From: Marinomonas rhizomae | Lineage (GTDB): Bacteria; Pseudomonadota; Gammaproteobacteria; Pseudomonadales; Marinomonadaceae | Length of the DNA stretch: 64,000 nucleotides | Assembly (NCBI RefSeq): GCF_003315485.1 | Contig: NZ_QNSE01000017.1 | Span: 1 to 64,000 of the forward strand | Direction: 5' to 3' | In this document: one piece after another, positions 58,267 through 64,000 of the stretch | Numbering within the stretch: the stretch's first letter is position 1 | Layout: each line of letters starts with the position of its first letter | The notes under the pieces: model-generated | What the model saw: only the letters and a program-made list of their open reading frames with translations | Database searches by the model: none | What the model was told of the DNA's origin: nothing | Position numbers and translations under genes: made by a program

Positions 58267-58295
58267 TTGTATTGGGTGGTGTGATTTTGTACAAT
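58267..58295 (+). promoter_or_regulatory. rplU-rpmA promoter
   Basis: TTGTAT (58267-58272), a 17-base spacer and TACAAT (58290-58295), then a GC-rich discriminator (ctcgcgtcc) as expected for a ribosomal-protein promoter. It leaves a leader of about 130 bases before rplU. Confidence 0.6.
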
Positions 58296-58432
58296 CTCGC
58301 GTCCGATTTACCTACATTTTGCTCCCTATCATATGGTTAGTGATTTTTGTCCGATTCGGTCAGGAACTTATTGCCACTAGAAGTAGGTCAAATTCAATTT
58401 CAGTAGCCGGGTAAATCTCATTGGAGAAGAAC

Positions 58433-58741
58433 ATGTTTGCAGTGATCAAAACTGGCGGTAAGCAATACCGTGTAGAAGAAGGCCAAACCCTTAAGGTTGA
58501 GAAATTAGCTGTTGAAGAAGGTGGCGCGATTCAATTCGACGACGTTCTTCTTGTATGCAATGGCGACGACGTTAAAGTTGGCGCACCAGTTGTAGAAGGC
58601 GCTAAAGTAACAGCGGAAGTTGTTGCACATGGTCGCGGAGACAAAGTGAAAATTTTGAAATTCCGTCGCCGTAAGCACTCTATGAAGCGTATGGGTCATC
58701 GTCAGTGGTTCACGGAAGTGAAAATAACTGGCATTAACTAA
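58433..58741 (+). CDS. rplU: 50S ribosomal protein L21
   Basis: 102 residues from ATG 58433 ([20 protein letters not shown]) with GGAGAAG upstream; an earlier in-frame start at 58421 is rejected. C-terminal [21 protein letters not shown] is the family signature. First gene of rplU-rpmA(-cgtA). Confidence 0.98.
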   Translation: MFAVIKTGGKQYRVEEGQTLKVEKLAVEEGGAIQFDDVLLVCNGDDVKVGAPVVEGAKVTAEVVAHGRGDKVKILKFRRRKHSMKRMGHRQWFTEVKITGIN

Positions 58742-58772
58742 GCGCTAACTATTCAAATTTAAGGAGTAAGTC

Positions 58773-59030
58773 ATGGCTCATAAAAAGGCGGGTGGTAGTA
58801 CTCGTAACGGTCGCGATTCCGAGTCGAAACGATTAGGTGTCAAACGTTTTGGTGGTCAAGTTGTGATCCCAGGTAACATTCTTGTTCGTCAGCGTGGTAC
58901 ACAGTTCCATCCTGGTGCTGGTGTTCAAATTGGTAAAGATCACACTTTGTTCGCAGTTGCTGAAGGCCAAGTGAAGTTTGAAGTGAAAGGTAAGTTTAAG
59001 CGTCGTACAGTTTCTGTCGTAGCTGCTTAA
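58773..59030 (+). CDS. rpmA: 50S ribosomal protein L27
   Basis: 85 residues: [46 protein letters not shown]. The N-terminal tail that reaches the peptidyl-transferase centre starts directly with AHKK, without the cleaved extension found in Firmicutes. Confidence 0.98.
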   Translation: MAHKKAGGSTRNGRDSESKRLGVKRFGGQVVIPGNILVRQRGTQFHPGAGVQIGKDHTLFAVAEGQVKFEVKGKFKRRTVSVVAA

Positions 59031-60329
<1,299 letters not shown>

Positions 60330-60355
60330 TCTGATGGGTGAGAATAAGTAGTATC

Positions 60356-61480
60356 ATGGAAATGCGAGAAAAAATAGCTAAGGCGCAGCGTGTCGTTGTG
60401 AAGATCGGCAGTGCGTTATTGACAAACGATGGACGGGGATTAGATGTTGCCCGTATCGGTCTTTGGGTTGCGCAAATCGCTGAGTTAAGAGCGCAGGGGA
60501 AAGAAGTTGTATTGGTCTCTTCTGGTTCTATTGCTGCTGGTATGAAGCGCCTTGGCTTTTCTTCTCGCCCCACACAAGTGAATGAGTTGCAAGCTGCTGC
60601 TGCAGTTGGGCAAATGGAATTGGTGGGGGTTTATGAGGCTCACTTTGAAAAGCATGGTTTGTGTACGGCACAAATCCTTCTTACTCATGATGATTTATCT
60701 AATCGCCGACGCTATTTAAACGCACGATCTTCGTTGCGAACTCTGCTTGGCTTTGGGGTTGTACCCATTGTTAATGAAAATGATACGGTTGTAACTGATG
60801 AAATTCGCTTTGGTGACAATGATACTTTGGGTGCCTTAGTCGCCAATCTGGTTGAGGCGGATTTATTGATTATTCTTACCGACCAGCATGGATTATTTGA
60901 TAAAAATCCGCGCGATCATAAAGATGCAACATTAATCCCTCATATTTCAGCATCGGACGATCGTCTTGAGTCTATGGCGAGTGGCGGTGCTGGTGTGCTT
61001 GGTAGTGGTGGAATGTTAACAAAAGTGCGAGCGGCACTGTTGGCTGCGCGCTCTGGTGCGGATACCTTGATTGCTTCAGGTCGAGAAGATAATGTGATTG
61101 TTCGCGTTGCTTCAGGTGAAATATTAGGTACTTGGTTGCAGCCGGAGCACGGAAGAGTGGCTGCGCGTAAGCAGTGGCTGGCTGGGCATTTGAAGAGTCG
61201 CGGCGCTTTGATCCTAGATGATGGTGCTGTAAGGGCGCTACGAAAGGCGGGTACCAGTCTTTTGCCTGTTGGCGTGAAGGATGCTCAGGGGACTTTTTCG
61301 CGTGGGGATATGGTTATTTGTGTCGATTTGCAGGGGAGTTTGGTTGCTCGCGGCTTGGTGAATTACAGTGTGGCTGAAACGTTGAAGCTGCTTGGTCAGC
61401 CTTCGTCAAATATTGGTGATATTCTGGGTTACAAGGGCGAGCCAGAATTAATTCATCGTGATGATTTGGTTATTATATAA
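60356..61480 (+). CDS. proB: Glutamate 5-kinase
   Basis: First step of proline synthesis, ATP-dependent phosphorylation of glutamate. About 374 residues. The kinase domain shows [57 protein letters not shown] and [17 protein letters not shown]; a C-terminal PUA domain (about 275-374) is present. Start is uncertain: GTG 60338, ATG 60356 or ATG 60362 are all in frame with weak ribosome sites; 60356 and 60362 best match relatives. The partner proA is not in the window. Confidence 0.94.
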   Translation: MEMREKIAKAQRVVVKIGSALLTNDGRGLDVARIGLWVAQIAELRAQGKEVVLVSSGSIAAGMKRLGFSSRPTQVNELQAAAAVGQMELVGVYEAHFEKHGLCTAQILLTHDDLSNRRRYLNARSSLRTLLGFGVVPIVNENDTVVTDEIRFGDNDTLGALVANLVEADLLIILTDQHGLFDKNPRDHKDATLIPHISASDDRLESMASGGAGVLGSGGMLTKVRAALLAARSGADTLIASGREDNVIVRVASGEILGTWLQPEHGRVAARKQWLAGHLKSRGALILDDGAVRALRKAGTSLLPVGVKDAQGTFSRGDMVICVDLQGSLVARGLVNYSVAETLKLLGQPSSNIGDILGYKGEPELIHRDDLVII

Positions 61481-61491
61481 AAGAGGTTGTC

Positions 61492-61854
61492 ATGGCAAAG
61501 CCGGGTAAAGTGGGTTTGGATCGTGTGTTGAATGCTTCGAAATATTCTTACCAAGGCTTGCGAGCTCAATGGAAACACGAGGCGGCGTTTCGCCAAGAGT
61601 CTGTGTTGTTTTTAATTTCTTTGCCTTTTGCTATCTGGCTCGGTGATACCGGGCTTGAGCGCGCAGTGCTTATTTTTTCTGTGGGTTTAGTGTTGATTGT
61701 AGAGACGTTGAATTCAAGTGTTGAGGCTGTGGTTGATCGAATTAGTAGTGAGCAGCATGAGTTGTCGGGTCGTGCGAAAGATTTAGGTTCGGCGGCGGTT
61801 ATGTTGGCGTTGTTCTTGGCGGCAGTGGTTTGGCTGGTGGTTTTGTTTGGCTGA
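61492..61854 (+). CDS. dgkA: Diacylglycerol kinase
   Basis: Small three-span inner-membrane kinase that recycles diacylglycerol to phosphatidic acid. 120 residues: GLRAQWKHEAAFRQE (surface helix with a catalytic glutamate), then ERAVLIFSVGLVLIVETLNSSVEAVVDRISSEQHELSGRAKDLGSAAVMLAL (in parts), which closely matches E. coli DgkA including the ExxNSxxEAVVDR motif. Eleven bases after proB with GAGG upstream, so likely cotranscribed. Confidence 0.96.
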   Translation: MAKPGKVGLDRVLNASKYSYQGLRAQWKHEAAFRQESVLFLISLPFAIWLGDTGLERAVLIFSVGLVLIVETLNSSVEAVVDRISSEQHELSGRAKDLGSAAVMLALFLAAVVWLVVLFG

Positions 61855-61923
61855 TGCGGTATTTTTGAATGACGTTATTTGGGCTGAAAAGTCTGGTACT
61901 TTGAAGGTATAAATGAAAGACAT

Positions 61924-61951
61924 AAAAAAACCGGCATATGCCGGTTTTTTT
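61924..61951. terminator. Bidirectional terminator, dgkA / rpsT
   Basis: AAAAAAACCGGCAT and ATGCCGGTTTTTTT are perfect complements; A and T runs on both sides serve the convergent dgkA and rpsT. Confidence 0.9.
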
Positions 61952-61958
61952 ATAGGTA

Positions 61959-62222
61959 TTAGGCCAGTGCTTTGATTTTAGCACTCAAGCGGCTCTTATG
62001 GCGAGCTGCTTTGTTTTTGTGATATAGGCCTTTGTCAGCGGCTTTGTCTAGCTTAGAAGTTGCTAGAACGTAAGCTGCTTGTGCGTCAGCTTGATTGCCT
62101 GCTTCGATAGCCGCGTCTACTTTTTTCAAGTATGTGCGAACCATAGAACGAAGGCTACCATTGTGAGCGCGGCTTTTTACTGCTTGGCGCGCGCGTTTTT
62201 TTGAACCGGCGGAATTTGCCAC
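61959..62222 (-). CDS. rpsT: 30S ribosomal protein S20
   Basis: 87 residues: [35 protein letters not shown], then [23 protein letters not shown]. Ribosome site AGGAG on the minus strand. In E. coli S20 represses its own translation. Divergent from murJ, as in related genomes. Confidence 0.98.
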   Translation of the reverse strand: MANSAGSKKRARQAVKSRAHNGSLRSMVRTYLKKVDAAIEAGNQADAQAAYVLATSKLDKAADKGLYHKNKAARHKSRLSAKIKALA

Positions 62223-62452
62223 GGTCTGGCTCCTTTAATTTGGAATAAGTTATGACCAAGCACTGTGCTGGGTCATGAAATTAATGTCAAGTTTTAACTT
62301 TGAAATCTCGCGGCGGATTTTACCAGTTTTTAGCGTTGCCACAACCCTATTATACAAAAAATAGTCAAATGAGCTTATATATTTGGCTGCGCTCTGGTGG
62401 TAGCTGGTGTTATTCTTGGTCGATCTATCTGTTGCTTATGTCGTAATTTTAT

Positions 62453-64000
62453 ATGTCTGAACAAAAATCCACTCCTGATAAAGAGTCTAAGTCTTTGTCT
62501 TTGTTGCGTTCTGGTGTCTTGGTTTCCATTTGTACTTTTCTTTCTCGTATTCTCGGTTTGGTGAGAGATGCGGCTTTGGCTTATGTGTTGGGCGCAAGTG
62601 GCAGTGCGGATGCATTTTATGTTGCTTTCAAAATTCCTAACTTTTTTCGGCGATTATTTGCAGAGGGAGCGTTTGCTCAGGCTTTTGTTCCTGTTTTGAG
62701 TGATTACCGAGTAAGGGAGGGTAAGGATGAAGTCCGAGCGCTTATCTCTGCGGTGTCTGGGTCGCTGGCTTTGGTGTTATTGTGTATTACTGTGTTTTTT
62801 ATGGTATGCGCTCCTTGGGTGGTCTATATATTTGCACCGGGTTTTGCTGGTGATGATGGTCAGGCTCGGCTCGCGTCTGAGTTGTTGGTGATTACTTTTC
62901 CGTATTTACTGTTTATTTCATTAACGGCATTGGCGGGTGGTATTTTAAACGCGCATGGTGAATATGCTGTTCCGGCTATTACGCCGATTTTTCTGAATAT
63001 CTCTCTTATTGTCGCAACGGTGTTTTTTGCTCGTAGTGCGGCTCAGGCTGAAACGGCTGTTGCTTGGGGTGTGTTTTTTGCTGGCTTGATTCAGCTAATG
63101 TTTCAAGTGCCATTTTTGGCGAGGCTGCGATTGCTGCCGATGCCAACTCTGGGGTTCCGTCATCCGGGTGTGAAGCGAATTCTGCTTCTGATGGGGCCTG
63201 CGCTGTTTGGTGTGTCTGTCGGTCAGATTAATTTGCTTCTGGATACTGTGTTGGCTTCCTTTCTGCAGACAGGGAGTATCACGTGGTTATATTTGTCGGA
63301 TCGCTTGTACGAGTTACCTTTGGGGATTTTTGCCATCGCTATTAGTACCGTTATTTTACCTTCTCTGTCGCGCAGTTTTGCTGGAGGTGAGGCGTCGCGG
63401 TTTTCCGAGACGCTTGATTGGGCGCTACGAATTTTATTATTGATTGCTATTCCGTCTTCTCTAGCTTTGTTTATGTTGGCTGAGCCTTTGATTGCAACGA
63501 TTTTTTATCGTGGTGAGTTGATGGCGCATGATGTTTATATGGCAGCGCAAAGTTTGCAGGCTTACTCGTTAGGTTTGGTGTTTATGATGTTAATTAAAGT
63601 ATTAGCCCCTGGCTACTATGCGCGCCAGGATATTAAGACGCCAGTTAAAATAGGCATTATCGCCATGGTTTCTAATATGGTTTTTAATTTAATCTTGGTG
63701 TGGCCGCTTGGGCATGTGGGGTTAGCATTGGCGACAAGTCTGTCTGCCGCTTTAAATGCTTTCTTGTTGTGGCAAGGTTTGTATAAAAAGCGTTATCACG
63801 TATTTTCGTCTCAGTGGGGGCGTTTGCTGCGTATATTGTTGAGTGCTACCGTTGCGCTTGGCGGATGTTTGTACTTGTTTCTTCTTCAAAAGTGGCAATG
63901 GACTCAAATGGATGACCTCTCTCGAGTAGGTTGTACCTTGATAATTGTCGTTTGTGGTGTGCTTGTATATGTTTTGGTTGCCTTGGCTGCAGGCTTACGT
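62453..64000 (+). CDS. murJ: Lipid II flippase MurJ (MviN), 3' end beyond the window
   Basis: Moves lipid II across the inner membrane for peptidoglycan synthesis. 516 codons from ATG 62453 stay open to base 64000, nearly full length for this family (about 510-535). A hydrophilic head of about 17 residues precedes LLRSGVLVSICTFLSRILGLVRDAALAYVLGAS, with the conserved TFLSRILGLVRD and, later, ADAFYVAFKIPNFFRRLFAEGAFAQAFVPV (in parts). The central-cavity arginines typical of MurJ (RILGLVRD and LSDRLYELPLG) are present. Many hydrophobic spans follow (14 expected). Confidence 0.95.
   Translation, partial: MSEQKSTPDKESKSLSLLRSGVLVSICTFLSRILGLVRDAALAYVLGASGSADAFYVAFKIPNFFRRLFAEGAFAQAFVPVLSDYRVREGKDEVRALISAVSGSLALVLLCITVFFMVCAPWVVYIFAPGFAGDDGQARLASELLVITFPYLLFISLTALAGGILNAHGEYAVPAITPIFLNISLIVATVFFARSAAQAETAVAWGVFFAGLIQLMFQVPFLARLRLLPMPTLGFRHPGVKRILLLMGPALFGVSVGQINLLLDTVLASFLQTGSITWLYLSDRLYELPLGIFAIAISTVILPSLSRSFAGGEASRFSETLDWALRILLLIAIPSSLALFMLAEPLIATIFYRGELMAHDVYMAAQSLQAYSLGLVFMMLIKVLAPGYYARQDIKTPVKIGIIAMVSNMVFNLILVWPLGHVGLALATSLSAALNAFLLWQGLYKKRYHVFSSQWGRLLRILLSATVALGGCLYLFLLQKWQWTQMDDLSRVGCTLIIVVCGVLVYVLVALAAGLR

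Noticed and set aside
62349-62368. Minus-strand TATAAT with TTGACT as an rpsT promoter
   Set aside because: The spacing is only 8 bases, too short for a sigma70 promoter; the real rpsT start remains unclear.
63207-63443. 78-codon plus-strand frame near the window end
   Set aside because: It lies in another frame inside murJ, which is open from 62453 to the edge.

Overview
This window is a conserved housekeeping segment of a gammaproteobacterial chromosome. It carries the fused rplKAJL-rpoBC, str, S10, spc and alpha operons in one block (about 11.4-42.2 kb). These are flanked by clusters typical of the Oceanospirillales/Pseudomonas side of the class: birA-coaX-SPOR protein-tRNAs-secE-nusG, uvrA-(MFS)-ssb, fabA-fabB, ispB/rplU-rpmA-cgtA-proB and rpsT/murJ. 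Moderate base composition, FabA/FabB, the FecIR-type iron system and the protein sequences suggest a marine bacterium, possibly Marinomonas or a relative. That assignment is inference; no 16S rRNA gene is in the window.

Layout. 0-11.4 kb is the most accessory part: a truncated TonB-dependent transducer with its FecR-type anti-sigma and FecI-type sigma factor under a likely Fur box; a uracil permease; an OpgD-like glucan protein with a lipobox; a GH1 beta-glucosidase; a GNAT protein; a secreted alpha/beta hydrolase; then birA, coaX and a SPOR protein. 11.4-12.8 kb holds four tRNAs (Tyr, Gly, Thr, Trp), secE and nusG. 12.9-42.2 kb holds the ribosomal proteins, both large RNA polymerase subunits, rpoA, EF-G, EF-Tu and SecY. 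42.3-47.9 kb is uvrA (minus strand, good LexA box), a YajR-like MFS transporter, ssb and a VOC protein. 47.9-48.2 kb is a decayed oxidoreductase fragment. 48.4-54.1 kb holds smrA, an M16C metalloprotease and two acyltransferases. 54.1-58.2 kb holds fabB, fabA, a hydrolase and ispB. 58.4-64 kb holds rplU, rpmA, cgtA, proB, dgkA, rpsT and the start of murJ, which runs off the window end.

Most genes serve translation, transcription and their maturation, and are packed with very short spacers. The few long spacers inside the ribosomal block are therefore conspicuous and nearly all hold strong RNA hairpins: the L10 leader, rplL-rpoB, rpoC-rpsL, rpsJ-rplC, rpsN-rpsH (a 44-position stem), rpmJ-rpsM and rpsM-rpsK.

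I found no CRISPR array, prophage, insertion sequence or defence island, and nothing I can defend as a wholly new multigene system. The best leads are the rpsN-rpsH hairpin, the poorly codon-adapted fusA beside a well-adapted tuf, a roughly 10-residue insert in EF-Tu next to its NKxD motif, the missing tufB between tRNA-Thr and tRNA-Trp, and dyad symmetry in the fabA promoter.
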